A DNA stretch of 64,000 bases from the NCBI GenBank assembly GCA_040757295.1, contig JBFLXH010000010.1, forward strand, positions 11,054 through 75,053, in the 5' to 3' direction. Positions 23,911 to 32,687 of the stretch are shown piece by piece. Position 1 is the first letter of the stretch. Each line of letters opens with the position of its first letter. The translations under genes and the position numbers were made by a program. Below the pieces are notes generated by a model. That model ran no database searches. It saw nothing but the letters and a program-made list of their open reading frames with translations, and was not told the origin of the DNA. This stretch comes from JAGXSE01 sp040757295 (lineage in GTDB: Bacteria; Bacillota; PH28-bin88).

Positions 23911-24616
23911 GCTGATTAAGAGCGCTCCTGTTGATGCCACAAGCCCTTTCAAGCTTGAAATTAGGAATGGATTTTCTTCTTTGGACAACCTTCAGGCAGA
24001 ACCTGTTTTTCGGGCAGCGGCAAAGGCGGCTGAGGCAGAAGCTTCCTTAATTTTAGAACAGGCCCGCAATCAGGCAGCTAAAATCAGAGAAGAAACCGCC
24101 CGGGAGGCAGAATCTTTGCGCCAGGAAGCCTTCCACCGCGGTTACGCAGAGGGCCATCATGCCGGTTATCAAAAGGCCTTAGCGGATGCTGCCGGGGTTA
24201 CTGAGGAGGCTAGAAAGGTCTTTGAGGAGGCCATCCGCCACCGCCAGGAGATATTTGTTAACCTGCAGGAAGACCTTGTTACTGTAGCTGTTATTATGGC
24301 GGAAAAGATTATCCGGCAGCAGATTAGCCTTGAACCTAAACTGATCATTGAGATATGCCGTGAAGCTGTTAAAAAGGCTCTTGACGGTACCAATTACTTC
24401 CTATCCGTCCATCCCGACTTGCTGCCGGTGGTGGAAGCTCACCGGCAGCAAATCGAACAGCATTTGCCCAGAGGAGCTGGCATGCAAATAATGCCGGATG
24501 CTGCTATAGAGCCCGGCGGCTGCTACCTGGAAACAGACACTTCAGTGGTGCATGGAAGGGTCCAGGATCAGTTGACCGTGCTCCGGCAAGCCCTGCAGGC
24601 TCAGGAGGAAAAATGA
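23894..24616 (+). CDS. fliH: FliH, export ATPase regulator
   Basis: FliH is the peripheral stalk-like regulator of the FliI ATPase. ATG 23894 is chosen because GGGGAGG precedes it; an in-frame ATG-type start at 23876 would lengthen the overlap with fliG. The 240-residue protein has a long alanine/glutamate-rich coiled coil (residues about 40-100, with a G-x-x-x-G-type segment HRGYAEGHHAGYQKALADA) and a globular C-terminal domain (VHPDLLPVVEAHRQ, GGCYLETDTSVVHG) like the V-type ATPase E subunit. fliI starts four bases before its stop. Confidence 0.93.
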   Translation: MPLLSRLIKSAPVDATSPFKLEIRNGFSSLDNLQAEPVFRAAAKAAEAEASLILEQARNQAAKIREETAREAESLRQEAFHRGYAEGHHAGYQKALADAAGVTEEARKVFEEAIRHRQEIFVNLQEDLVTVAVIMAEKIIRQQISLEPKLIIEICREAVKKALDGTNYFLSVHPDLLPVVEAHRQQIEQHLPRGAGMQIMPDAAIEPGGCYLETDTSVVHGRVQDQLTVLRQALQAQEEK

Positions 24617-25935
24617 AGAGTTGGCTAGACCTAGTCCAATTCAGCCGGCGCTTACAAGAGGTTGACCCGTTGCGCTGCAGCGGGAAAATTGCTCAGGTAA
24701 TCGGTCTCACTGTGGAGGCTACAGGTTTAAAAGCCCCGGTGGGGGAGCTTTGTGAGATTGAAACCCTGGCTAAGGGCCATAAAATTGTGGCTGAGGTGGT
24801 AGGTTTTAAAAATAAACGGACCTTGTTAATGCCTTTAGGAAGTCTGGAAGGAATCGGGCCGGGATGCCAGGTCACCTCTTTAGGCCGTCAGCATGATATT
24901 ATGACGGGACCCCACCTCTTGGGCCAGGTTCTCGACGGTTTAGGACGGCCAATCAGCCAGCAAGAGGTCAACTCCGGTCAGGCGGGATGCCCCTATCCGG
25001 TGAACAACCCTCCTCCCAGCCCCTTGGCAAGGAGCAGGATTAAGGAAGTTTTGGCTACTGGGATTAAAGCCATCGACGCCATGTTAACCTGCGGCAAAGG
25101 ACAAAGGATCGGAATTTTTTCCGGGAGTGGCGTAGGGAAAAGCACCCTGCTTGGGATGATTGCCCGCCACAGCAACGCCGATGTAAATGTGATTGGCCTG
25201 ATCGGTGAGCGGGGGAGGGAAGTCCTGGAGTTCCTGGAACGGGATTTGGGGGATGGTTTGCAAAAGTCTGTGGTGGTAGTAGCCACCTCAGACCAGCCGC
25301 CTTTAATCAGGATAAAGGGGGCATTTGTTGCCACGGCAATTGCCGAGTATTTCCGGGATCAAGGAAAATCCGTCATTCTGATGATGGATTCCATTACCCG
25401 TTTTGCCAATGCCCAGCGAGAGGTCGGCCTGGCCGTCGGGGAACCGCCGGCCACCCGGGGTTATCCCCCTTCGGTTTTTGCTCTCCTGCCCAGGCTTTTG
25501 GAAAGAGGGGGGAACACGAAAAAGGGTGCTATTACCGGGATGTATACGGTCTTGGTAGAGGCTGACGACATGAATGAACCGGTGGCAGACGCAGTGAGGG
25601 GAATCCTGGACGGGCATATCGTCCTTTCCCGAGATTTGGCCCAGCGTAATCATTTTCCAGCCATTGACGTTTTAGCCAGTATCAGCCGGTTAATGCCGGA
25701 ATTAGTAGATGCCAAGCACCGGGAACTGGCTGGTAAGCTGAGGGACTACTTGGCCGCATACAGGGAGGCGGAGGACTTAATCAACATCGGGGCATACGAG
25801 GAAGGTTCCAATCCCCGGGTTGACGCTGCCCGCCGTTTTTATCCAGCCATTGTGTCCTTTTTGCAACAGGACATTAACGATCACTTTACCTTCCAGCAGG
25901 CATTGGTGGGCTTAAAAACAACAATTGGCCAGTAG
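24613..25935 (+). CDS. fliI: FliI, flagellum-specific ATPase
   Basis: FliI powers the flagellar type III export gate as a hexamer related to F1-ATPase beta. The 440-residue protein has Walker A GIFSGSGVGKSTLLG (about residues 170-184), Walker B VILMMDSITRFANAQRE and the family block GEPPATRGYPPSVFALLPRL. ATG 24613 overlaps the fliH stop (ATGA). The adjacent fliH and fliJ complete the ATPase complex. No anomaly seen. Confidence 0.97.
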   Translation: MKSWLDLVQFSRRLQEVDPLRCSGKIAQVIGLTVEATGLKAPVGELCEIETLAKGHKIVAEVVGFKNKRTLLMPLGSLEGIGPGCQVTSLGRQHDIMTGPHLLGQVLDGLGRPISQQEVNSGQAGCPYPVNNPPPSPLARSRIKEVLATGIKAIDAMLTCGKGQRIGIFSGSGVGKSTLLGMIARHSNADVNVIGLIGERGREVLEFLERDLGDGLQKSVVVVATSDQPPLIRIKGAFVATAIAEYFRDQGKSVILMMDSITRFANAQREVGLAVGEPPATRGYPPSVFALLPRLLERGGNTKKGAITGMYTVLVEADDMNEPVADAVRGILDGHIVLSRDLAQRNHFPAIDVLASISRLMPELVDAKHRELAGKLRDYLAAYREAEDLINIGAYEEGSNPRVDAARRFYPAIVSFLQQDINDHFTFQQALVGLKTTIGQ

Positions 25936-25957
25936 CGAGGCCAGAGGGGATATTAAA

Positions 25958-26407
25958 ATGCGGGATTTTAGATTTAAGATGGAAAAAGTTCTGCAGTTTC
26001 GTCTTTCGGTAGAAGAAAAGGCCAAGCATAATCTGGCTGGGTCCTTGGCCCATTTAAAAACTGAAGAAGCCCGCTTGGTTATGATCCGTCAGGAGCTGGC
26101 TGGTCAGCAGCGGGGATTTGCTGCAGGGGTGCAGGTTGACTTGAACCAAACCCTGTTGGAGGCGGAATACAGGCATTATCTGGAAAGGTTGGTGGCCCGG
26201 CAGGCAGCAGAGGTAGAAAGTTCTGACCGCCAGGTTAGGGCCTGTAGAGAACACTTGCTGGCTGCGGTGCAGGACCGCCGGGTTATGGATAGCTTAAAAG
26301 AAAAGCAACGGGGACAGCACAATTACCGGGCGGGGTACCTGGAGCAGCGGCATTTGGATGAGATCGGCGGGAATATGTTTTTGCGTCACACCAGGGAGAC
26401 AGAATAG
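25958..26407 (+). CDS. fliJ: FliJ, flagellar export stalk protein
   Basis: FliJ is a coiled-coil protein resembling ATP-synthase gamma that couples FliI to FlhA. The 149-residue product is nearly all helix (FRFKMEKVLQFRLSVEEKAK, then LKTEEARLVMIRQELAGQQR). ATG 25958 follows AGAGGGGAT; an earlier frame start at 25925 lies inside fliI. It follows fliI directly, as expected. Downstream, where Bacillus has ylxF, there is only a 539-base repeat region before fliK. Confidence 0.9.
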   Translation: MRDFRFKMEKVLQFRLSVEEKAKHNLAGSLAHLKTEEARLVMIRQELAGQQRGFAAGVQVDLNQTLLEAEYRHYLERLVARQAAEVESSDRQVRACREHLLAAVQDRRVMDSLKEKQRGQHNYRAGYLEQRHLDEIGGNMFLRHTRETE

Positions 26408-26450
26408 GATTATTTTATTGGTGGTCAGGGGAGTGCCCTTTAAGCCTTCA

Positions 26451-26920
26451 ACTGGGTCTTGGCTTCAGAGGGGGATTGTGACCCCCGCTCGTGCTTAGAT
26501 TCGACCAGTTCTAAGCTCCGGTTTACCGGAGCCTAGAACTGGTTAATCCCATAGGGGGCCAGTTAATGCAATGGCGCAGCCGCTCTTATAATGAGCGAGG
26601 CCACTAATTAAAATGTGGCCTCAAAGCGAATTTCATGCCCGGCTTCATTGGCTGTAATCAAATTTTATTCCTTGCCGGGCATTTAATGAGCGAGGCCACT
26701 AATTAAAATGTGGCCTGCAAGCGAATTTCATGCCCGGCTTCATTGGCTGTAATCAAATTTTATTCCTTGCCGGGCATTTAATGAGCGAGGCCACTAATTA
26801 AAATGTGGCCTGCAAGCGAATTTCATGCCCGGCTTCATTGATTTTAATATTTTTCCTTTGCCGAGCATTTCCCACCGCTTTAAAGAAGCGTAGGCTTAAG
26901 AGCGGGTAGCCATATGTGAT
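26451..26920 (+). repeat. Composite hairpin repeat, copy 2, with D module tandemly triplicated
   Basis: Same A-B-C-D-E order as the copy at 18781, but the D module (AATGAGCGAGGCCACTAATT...) occurs three times in tandem at 26590, 26685 and 26780 with an exact 95-base period. The B hairpin is CCAGTTCTAAGCTCCGG / CCGGAGCCTAGAACTGG, with a compensating-looking change. It occupies the 539 bases between fliJ and fliK. The end (CATATGTGAT) lies just before the fliK ribosome site. Nothing else is seen in this gap. Confidence 0.88.
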
Positions 26921-26946
26921 AAAAGAAACGAAAGGAGGTGAAGTAT

Positions 26947-28074
26947 ATGCAAGTAAAAATGCGGGAGCTGGCTCTACCTGCAGCTGTGCGGGAAACAGCC
27001 AGGCCTCAAATGCAGACAAGGGAAAAGGCCATGTCTGGTAATGGCGGGTTTGCCTTGGCCTTGGCTCTTGTCCAAACCCCGGGAGAACAGAAGTTTTGTC
27101 TCAAGGATAATCCCGACCTGCTCCTGCAAGACCAGGAAAACCTTTTCCTATTTCCACCAGCGTGGTTTAGTCCAGTTGTTGCAGATCTGCAGTGGACTCA
27201 GCCTGAGGGAGAGAAAATTTGGCTCCTTTCCAATCCCCCAGGCGGCAGTTGGAATGGGCATCAGGTGATGTTGGAACCTTCTCCAGGTTTGGCAGGAAGT
27301 CTTGCTGGAGATAAGCTGTTTCCTGTTGACCCAGCTCAGGCTGCTGCCGGAGAAATTCCCGGTAGAAAGGCCGAATTGCCAGGATTGCCGAGTGAACCGG
27401 CGCCTGGAGGGGTCTCAAAAGAGGCCATCCCACTCCCACCCATGCCTAGGCAAGAGTCCGGTTATGCTGCTCTTTCAATTCCTGTCGGCGAAGGCCAAGG
27501 GGCAAAACTGGTTGATCTGTCCCAACCACCCCGAATAAAGGTTTTTGAGCCGGGACCTGTTGCCGAGAACAAAGAGCCCATGGATGCCGGGTCGGGAATG
27601 TCCCTTTCTCTTGCCCAGCGAGAACAGTCAGCATCCTCGTTGGGCCGCCCAGCGGTAAGCAGCCCGGTTTCGGATCTCCACACTTTGTCCCACCAGTTGG
27701 TGGATCGGGCCCGGCTGGTAGTTTCGGAGGGCCGCAGTGAGCTGGAGGTGCAGCTTAAACCGGAGCACCTGGGCCGCCTCAGATTGAGCCTAACCCTGGA
27801 AGACGGGGTCGTAACCGCCAGGTTTGCGGTGGAAAACCCCAGGGTGGGTCAGCTAATTGAAGCTCATCTTAACCATCTGCGGACTGTGCTGTCAGAAGCG
27901 GGCCTGAGATTTGAACAGGCCAGCGTTAATGTCGGCGGAGAGGCCTTTAACGGTTTTAACAAAGGAAAAGATGCTCCTTCCCCAAAAACCGTCGGCCTTT
28001 TAACCCAGCAGGATACCGAGGACCCCATGGAAACCGGCCGGGTGGCTGCACTAGGGATAAACCTATTGGCATAG
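26947..28074 (+). CDS. fliK: FliK, hook-length control protein
   Basis: FliK measures the hook and triggers the FlhB specificity switch. ATG 26947 follows AAAGGAGG at the usual distance. The 375-residue protein has a long proline- and glutamine-rich, low-complexity N-terminal part and the conserved C-terminal domain from about residue 245 on: LEVQLKPEHLGRLRLSLTLE, then VTARFAVENPRVGQLIEAHL and LRTVLSEAGLRFEQASVNVG. It is followed by flgD, as in other Firmicutes. Confidence 0.92.
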   Translation: MQVKMRELALPAAVRETARPQMQTREKAMSGNGGFALALALVQTPGEQKFCLKDNPDLLLQDQENLFLFPPAWFSPVVADLQWTQPEGEKIWLLSNPPGGSWNGHQVMLEPSPGLAGSLAGDKLFPVDPAQAAAGEIPGRKAELPGLPSEPAPGGVSKEAIPLPPMPRQESGYAALSIPVGEGQGAKLVDLSQPPRIKVFEPGPVAENKEPMDAGSGMSLSLAQREQSASSLGRPAVSSPVSDLHTLSHQLVDRARLVVSEGRSELEVQLKPEHLGRLRLSLTLEDGVVTARFAVENPRVGQLIEAHLNHLRTVLSEAGLRFEQASVNVGGEAFNGFNKGKDAPSPKTVGLLTQQDTEDPMETGRVAALGINLLA

Positions 28075-28085
28075 GAGGTGGGCGG

Positions 28086-28583
28086 ATGAATGTCAGCAGT
28101 GTCATGTATCAACAAAACAGGTTGGCTGCAAGTGCCTCGAGCAGCCTGAAGACCTTAGGCAAAGACGATTTCCTGCGCTTGTTGGTAGCCCAAATGCAAA
28201 ATCAGGATCCCTTGAAACCAATGGAAGACAAGGAATTTATTTCCCAGTTAGCCCAGTTCAGCACTTTGGAACAAACTCAGAACATGGCTGCCCAAATGGA
28301 GAACCTCTCCCTGGCGCTGCTCTATTTTATGGAAAACCAAGCTGCACGGGACAAGGAAGCTCTTTTTGCCAAAGCCTTGTCCATGCTTGGCAAGTATATT
28401 GAAGGTGAGGCCCAGGGGGGTGGACTGGTTACGGGTATTGCGTCAGGCCTTAAACTAAAAGGCGAAGGAATCGTCCTTGTGGTTGGAGAACACCAGGTGG
28501 CTTTGGCCGATGTGAAAGAGGTAGCCATTCCATTTACTCCTGAAAATGAACCGGGAGGAAACAAAGATGTCCCAGAGGATTGA
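28086..28583 (+). CDS. flgD: FlgD, hook assembly scaffold protein
   Basis: FlgD caps the growing hook. The 165-residue protein shows the N-terminal signature LGKDDFLRLLVAQMQNQDPL then KPMEDKEFISQLAQFSTLEQ. It is shorter than E. coli FlgD and ends in a small beta domain (IVLVVGEHQVALADVKEVAI), as in many Firmicutes. It overlaps the start of the next gene by 17 bases. Confidence 0.95.
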   Translation: MNVSSVMYQQNRLAASASSSLKTLGKDDFLRLLVAQMQNQDPLKPMEDKEFISQLAQFSTLEQTQNMAAQMENLSLALLYFMENQAARDKEALFAKALSMLGKYIEGEAQGGGLVTGIASGLKLKGEGIVLVVGEHQVALADVKEVAIPFTPENEPGGNKDVPED

Positions 28584-28959
28584 CCTGACACGGCCGGTTC
28601 TCCCGCTAAGCCCTCAACTGCCGCCAGTCACCAAGACAGATAAAGCCAAGGAGACGGCTACAGCCTTTAAGGCAGTGCTGGAAAGGGAAATTATTAAGGA
28701 TAACGGCCGGTTAAAGTTTTCCCAGCACGCCCAGGAACGTCTGGCCAAGCGGCAAGTAAGCCTGTCGGCCCAGGATTTGGAAAGATTAAGCCAAGCGGTG
28801 GAACAGGCTGCCCGCAAAGGTGCGCGGGAATCCCTTATTCTCATGGATGATCTGGCGTTAATCGTCAGCATTGCTAACCGTACTGTGGTCACAGCCGTTA
28901 ACGGCACAAACATTAAGGAGAGTGTTTTTACCAACATTGACAGTGCGGTAATTATATGA
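28567..28959 (+). CDS. Flagellar operon protein of the TIGR02530 type
   Basis: A 130-residue protein of a small family found between flgD and flgE in Firmicute and some other flagellar operons; its function is not settled. ATG 28567 follows GGGAGGAAAC. The family core is KFSQHAQERLAKRQVSLSAQ followed by LERLSQAVEQAARKGARESL and VTAVNGTNIKESVFTNIDSA. No membrane segment or enzyme motif is seen. A hairpin repeat separates it from flgE. Confidence 0.88.
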   Translation: MSQRIDLTRPVLPLSPQLPPVTKTDKAKETATAFKAVLEREIIKDNGRLKFSQHAQERLAKRQVSLSAQDLERLSQAVEQAARKGARESLILMDDLALIVSIANRTVVTAVNGTNIKESVFTNIDSAVII

Positions 28960-29031
28960 GAGGCAGAACTGGGCTGGACCTCTTGGAGGAAGCCCGAAAC
29001 CGCTGACTGACAGACGCGGTTAATCATTTTT

Positions 29032-29136
29032 GGGGACATTCCGCGGCGATGGTAACCCGAATAAGAACGTGTATCCCCATTTATTTGGGGACACTCTACA
29101 GCAAAAATAACCCGCGGAAAAAAGCGGTGTGTCCCC
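29032..29136 (+). repeat. Single copy of the GGGGACATTCCGC repeat before flgE
   Basis: A 105-base copy closely matching the tandem units before fliF, in the same orientation, beginning GGGGACATTCCGCGGCGATG and ending GCGGTGTGTCCCC. It ends 28 bases before the flgE ATG, just ahead of the AAAGGAGG ribosome site. Confidence 0.9.
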
Positions 29137-29164
29137 ATACCACTTAAAGGAGGTCAACAACTAT

Positions 29165-29965
29165 ATGATGCGTTCCATGTTTGCCGCCGTATCCGGGTTG
29201 CGTATCCACCAGATGCGGATGGATGTAATTGCTGACAACATTGCCAATGTCAATACCCCCGGGTTTAAACGGGCCAGGATGACCTTTCAGGATATTTTTT
29301 ACCAGACATTAAGGGGCGGCTCAGCTCCAGACGATGATCGGGGGGGTACCAATCCTCGCCAAATTGGCCTGGGGGCTGGGGTAGCCAGTATCGATGTAAT
29401 CCACACCCAGGGGGCTGCAGGAGCTACCGGTAATCCCACCGACCTGATGATCCAGGGAGATGGTTTCTTTATCCTGACTGATGGCGAAAACTTCTTCTAT
29501 ACCCGGGCTGGGAATTTTGCCTTTGATGCCAACGGTAACCTGGTTGTGCCCGGCAGCGGCCTATTCTTGGTGGACACCGATGGCGCAAGCCCCATTAATG
29601 TACCCACAAATGCCAGCAGTTTCAGCATTGACACCTTCGGAAACGTGACTTACATCGATGAGAACGGTCTTAACCAAGCCGGAACAATTGGTCTGGTTAA
29701 GTTCGCCAACCCGGGCGGGCTGAAAAAAGTGGGAGAAAACCTGTATGTTATGGACCCAAACGCCCATGACGGCGAACCAAATATCGGCAATCCCGGTACT
29801 GAAGGCAGAGGTACCCTGATTCCCTCAGCCCTGGAAATGTCAAATGTGGAATTAGCCCAGGAATTCAGCGAAATGATTATCACCCAGCGGGGTTTCCAGG
29901 CTAACGCCAGGGTTATTTCCACTTCTGATGAAATGCTGCAGGAACTTGCCAACCTGAAGCGCTAG
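29165..29965 (+). CDS. flgE: FlgE, flagellar hook protein (short form)
   Basis: Hook-filament-rod family protein of 266 residues. The N-terminal motif is GLRIHQMRMDVIADNIANVN then TPGFKRARMTFQDIFYQTL, and the C terminus reads MSNVELAQEFSEMIITQRGF, QANARVISTSDEMLQELANL. Position after flgD and the start and end sequence fit FlgE; the short length, lacking large surface domains, is common in Clostridia. Adjacent ATG codons at 29165 and 29168 follow AAAGGAGG. A rod protein (FlgG-type) assignment is the alternative. Confidence 0.88.
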   Translation: MMRSMFAAVSGLRIHQMRMDVIADNIANVNTPGFKRARMTFQDIFYQTLRGGSAPDDDRGGTNPRQIGLGAGVASIDVIHTQGAAGATGNPTDLMIQGDGFFILTDGENFFYTRAGNFAFDANGNLVVPGSGLFLVDTDGASPINVPTNASSFSIDTFGNVTYIDENGLNQAGTIGLVKFANPGGLKKVGENLYVMDPNAHDGEPNIGNPGTEGRGTLIPSALEMSNVELAQEFSEMIITQRGFQANARVISTSDEMLQELANLKR

Positions 29966-29996
29966 AGACGATGGGAAAAAACTAGCCAAAACTATG

Positions 29997-30024
29997 CCGG
30001 CAGCCCGCCAAAAGCGGCTGCCGG
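29997..30024 (+). other. Intercistronic hairpin between flgE and flbD
   Basis: Perfect 9-bp stem CCGGCAGCC / GGCTGCCGG with a 10-base loop, without a T-tract. It may stabilise the upstream mRNA or attenuate the operon rather than terminate it. Confidence 0.6.
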
Positions 30025-30043
30025 CGGATAGGTGAGATAAGCC

Positions 30044-30256
30044 ATGATCCAGCTGACTGCCATGGATAATAAGGAATTTATTTTAAACGTCGATATGATT
30101 GAACGGCTTGAAAGCATACCGGAAACCCTGATTACCCTTACGAGCGGCAAGAGGGTCCTGGTGCAGGAAAGCATTGATGTTGTACTGCAGCGGATAATCG
30201 ACTACCGCCGGGCCGTGTACGGAGTCAGGCGCAGGTACTGCGCCCCAACGAGGTGA
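30044..30256 (+). CDS. flbD: FlbD family flagellar protein
   Basis: A 70-residue protein of the small FlbD family found between flgE and motA/fliL in Firmicutes and spirochaetes. The family pattern is MIQLTAMDNKEFILNVDMIE then RLESIPETLITLTSGKRVLV, VQESIDVVLQRIIDYRR. A tail (AVYGVRRRYCAPTR) extends slightly past the usual end. ATG 30044 is preceded by GGTGAGA. The function is unresolved; a role in hook or stator control is suspected. motA follows at once. Confidence 0.92.
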   Translation: MIQLTAMDNKEFILNVDMIERLESIPETLITLTSGKRVLVQESIDVVLQRIIDYRRAVYGVRRRYCAPTR

Positions 30257-30261
30257 CTGAT

Positions 30262-31062
30262 ATGAACCGTTTTGACATGCTAACCGGCATCGGCTTGGTG
30301 CTGGGGACCAGTCTGATTGCCTGGGCCATTGTTATCGGTGGTACCCTGAAGATGTATTGGAATTTTCCATCCCTCTTGATTACTGTGGGTGGCTCCTTCG
30401 CGGCCCTCTTGATCAGTTACGACCTCAAACAGGTTAAAGGGGTCATGCAAACCGTCCGGCATGTCCTCACTGCCGATACCCCCGACCCTCATCAAGTAAT
30501 CCAGTTGATGACTGAACTGGCCAAAAAAGCCCGGCGGGAAGGACTTTTGGGGCTGGAAGACGATATCAACCGGTATCCCGATCCGTTTTTCCAAAGGGGA
30601 GTCAGGATGATGGTTGATGCCCTCGACCCGGAGCTAATCCGGGAAGTCCTGGAGACGGAAATAGAGTATACCCAGCGCCGGCATGAACTGGGACAGGGAA
30701 TTTTCCGCACCTGGGCAGCTTTATCTCCTGCTTTCGGCATGATTGGCACTTTAATCGGCTTAATCGCCATGCTGGCTCGCCTTGATGACCCCAGCGCCCT
30801 GGGCCCGGGTATGGCGGTAGCCCTGATCACTACATTTTACGGCACTATTATGGCTAACCTGGTCTTTATCCCCATTGCCAACAAACTTAATCTCCGCAGC
30901 AATGAGGAACTGCTTTTGAAAGAAATGATCTTGGAGGCTATCATATCTATCCAGTCCGGCATGAACCCCCGAATTTTGGAGGAAAAGCTGACAGCCTTCT
31001 TATCTCCCAAGGCTGCCAAAGAAGCTGCCAGCGTCAGGGAGGAGAGGTCTTCCCTTGCGTAA
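30262..31062 (+). CDS. motA: MotA, flagellar stator subunit
   Basis: MotA and MotB form the ion channel that drives rotation. The 266-residue protein has four membrane segments (about 6-26, 32-50, 147-168 and 180-200) and the family loop LEDDINRYPDPFFQRGVRMM, plus APAFGMIGTLIGLI-type third segment (seen as LSPAFGMIGTLIGLIAMLAR). ATG 30262 has GAGGTGA upstream; the GTG at 30253 overlaps flbD. Whether the pair uses protons or sodium cannot be settled by eye. motB overlaps its end by eight bases. Confidence 0.95.
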   Translation: MNRFDMLTGIGLVLGTSLIAWAIVIGGTLKMYWNFPSLLITVGGSFAALLISYDLKQVKGVMQTVRHVLTADTPDPHQVIQLMTELAKKARREGLLGLEDDINRYPDPFFQRGVRMMVDALDPELIREVLETEIEYTQRRHELGQGIFRTWAALSPAFGMIGTLIGLIAMLARLDDPSALGPGMAVALITTFYGTIMANLVFIPIANKLNLRSNEELLLKEMILEAIISIQSGMNPRILEEKLTAFLSPKAAKEAASVREERSSLA

Positions 31063-31822
31063 GAGGCGCCGGTCAGGAAAGGAAATGGGGGTTTTGGACT
31101 GGATGACCACCTATTCTGATATGGTCACCCTGTTATTAACTTTTTTTATCCTCCTGTATTCTTTTTCTGTCCTTGATGTGGTCAAGTTTAAGGCTTTTGT
31201 AACCTCTTTCCAGGGGAGCGGGGTTCTCAACTGGAGCACTTCGCCCCTGGAAGAAACAGATCCCCGGGACAGCCAGCAGCCCAACGAGGTTTCTGCCACC
31301 CCCAGCCAGCAGGATAGTCTTTCGCTGGATCATGTCAATGAGATTAACCCCTTGTTGGAAGCCTACTTCACCGTTCAGGCTTTCCTGCAGGAAAGCGGGC
31401 TGGAAAACCTGGTGGAGGTTAGATACGAGGACAGGGGAATCGCCCTGGATATTAAGGAGCGGGTTTTGTTTGATTCAGGCAAGGCGGATTTAAGGCCTGA
31501 AGCAAAGCGATTGCTTGATACTTTGTCAGTACTGCTGGCTAAACTCCCTTATCAGATTTCGGTAGAAGGTCATACAGATAACCGGCGGATTAATACCCAG
31601 GAATTCCCAAGTAACTGGGAATTATCGGTAGGAAGAGCTGTAAAGGTGGTGCGTTATCTGGTGGAACAGCAGGGCTTAGACCCACGGAAATTCGCCGCAG
31701 TAGGTTACGGGGAATACCAGCCGGTGGTCCCCAATACCAGCCTTGACAATATGGCTCTAAACCGGCGGGTGGTAATCATGATTATTGCCCGGAATCCCTT
31801 TGAAAACCCACTTTCCCAATAA
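31055..31822 (+). CDS. motB: MotB, flagellar stator subunit
   Basis: A 255-residue protein with a basic N terminus, one membrane helix containing the essential aspartate (WMTTYSDMVTLLLTFFILLY) and a C-terminal OmpA-like peptidoglycan-binding domain (VLFDSGKADLRPEAKRLLDT, ISVEGHTDNRRIN, LSVGRAVKVVRYLVEQQ). The TTG at 31055 lies in the end of motA after GGGAGGAGAGG, so translation is probably coupled. It anchors MotA to the wall. Confidence 0.96.
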   Translation: MRKRRRSGKEMGVLDWMTTYSDMVTLLLTFFILLYSFSVLDVVKFKAFVTSFQGSGVLNWSTSPLEETDPRDSQQPNEVSATPSQQDSLSLDHVNEINPLLEAYFTVQAFLQESGLENLVEVRYEDRGIALDIKERVLFDSGKADLRPEAKRLLDTLSVLLAKLPYQISVEGHTDNRRINTQEFPSNWELSVGRAVKVVRYLVEQQGLDPRKFAAVGYGEYQPVVPNTSLDNMALNRRVVIMIIARNPFENPLSQ

Positions 31823-31841
31823 AGGAACGGAGGTGTACCCC

Positions 31842-32303
31842 TTGTCCCCAGATTCTTCATTCTGGAAGCGCAAGAAATTATTAGCTCTAATCCTCGTTTT
31901 CCTTTTACTGCTGATAGCGGGCGGTTCGGCATATTACTGGTTTTTCCTGCGGAAGGCTGGCGAGGATGAGGGAGGGATAGCTGAAAAAGGCGAACAGTTA
32001 AAAGGGATTACATTAAACAGCTTCACTGTTAATCTGGCTGACCCCGGTTACCGCCGGTATCTGCGCACCACAATAGCTTTGGAGTATACTGGCAAAGAGA
32101 AAGTAATGGAAAAAGAACTGGGAGAAAAGGAGCACCGGGTAAGGGACGCAATCATCGGGGTGCTCCGCAGTAAAACTGTGGCCGACATCAATAATCCGGA
32201 CAAAACCGTCCAGCTGCGGCAGGAGCTGGTTGAGGCCGTCAATCGGGTATTGGAGAAAAACCAGATTAAGGACATCTATTTCCGGGACTTTATCATTCAA
32301 TAG
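31842..32303 (+). CDS. fliL: FliL, stator-associated protein
   Basis: FliL is a single-pass membrane protein forming a ring around the stator. TTG 31842 is eight bases after CGGAGG; an earlier frame start at 31785 overlaps motB. The 153-residue protein has a membrane helix (about residues 11-32, LALILVFLLLLIAGGSAYYW) and the periplasmic-type domain with LNSFTVNLADPGYRRYLRTT and a final KDIYFRDFIIQ. It sits between motB and fliN-like, a common arrangement. Confidence 0.93.
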   Translation: MSPDSSFWKRKKLLALILVFLLLLIAGGSAYYWFFLRKAGEDEGGIAEKGEQLKGITLNSFTVNLADPGYRRYLRTTIALEYTGKEKVMEKELGEKEHRVRDAIIGVLRSKTVADINNPDKTVQLRQELVEAVNRVLEKNQIKDIYFRDFIIQ

Positions 32304-32314
32304 GGGGGCAACCA

Positions 32315-32671
32315 GTGCTGACTGAGACAGAAATCCAGCGGATGATCAATAAACTCCACCAGAATACCGGGCCAAAAATTGCCCCGGTTCAATTCTCACC
32401 CTTGGAGCCCATCCCTTTACAAGGGACCAAGGTTTCCCTAAGCCACTTGGCTGACATTGGAGTTACTGTTGCTGTCCAGTTAGGAAGAGCCACCCTTACC
32501 GTTAAGGAGATCCTGGCTTTGGAGGAAGGCTCTGTAATTACTCTTGAATCTCTCGCCGGGGAACCGGCAGAACTCCTGGTTAACGAGCAGCCCCTGGGCA
32601 GGGGAGAAGTAGTGGTAATTAATGACACCTTTGGCATCCGGATTACCGCTTTAGGTGAAGTAAAGGAATAA
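32315..32671 (+). CDS. fliN: FliN-like motor switch/SpoA-domain protein
   Basis: A 118-residue protein starting at GTG 32315 whose C-terminal 75 residues form a FliN/SpoA domain: VTVAVQLGRATLTVKEILAL, EPAELLVNEQPLGRGEVVVI and NDTFGIRITALGEV. The first 40 residues are not FliN-like except for a motif ETEIQRMINKL resembling the start of FliM/FliY. A separate full fliY lies at 46626, so this is a second FliN-domain protein, and the two may have distinct C-ring or export positions. It precedes fliO, as fliN does in many operons. Confidence 0.88.
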   Translation: MLTETEIQRMINKLHQNTGPKIAPVQFSPLEPIPLQGTKVSLSHLADIGVTVAVQLGRATLTVKEILALEEGSVITLESLAGEPAELLVNEQPLGRGEVVVINDTFGIRITALGEVKE

Positions 32672-32687
32672 GGAATGGTGCGGCAAA

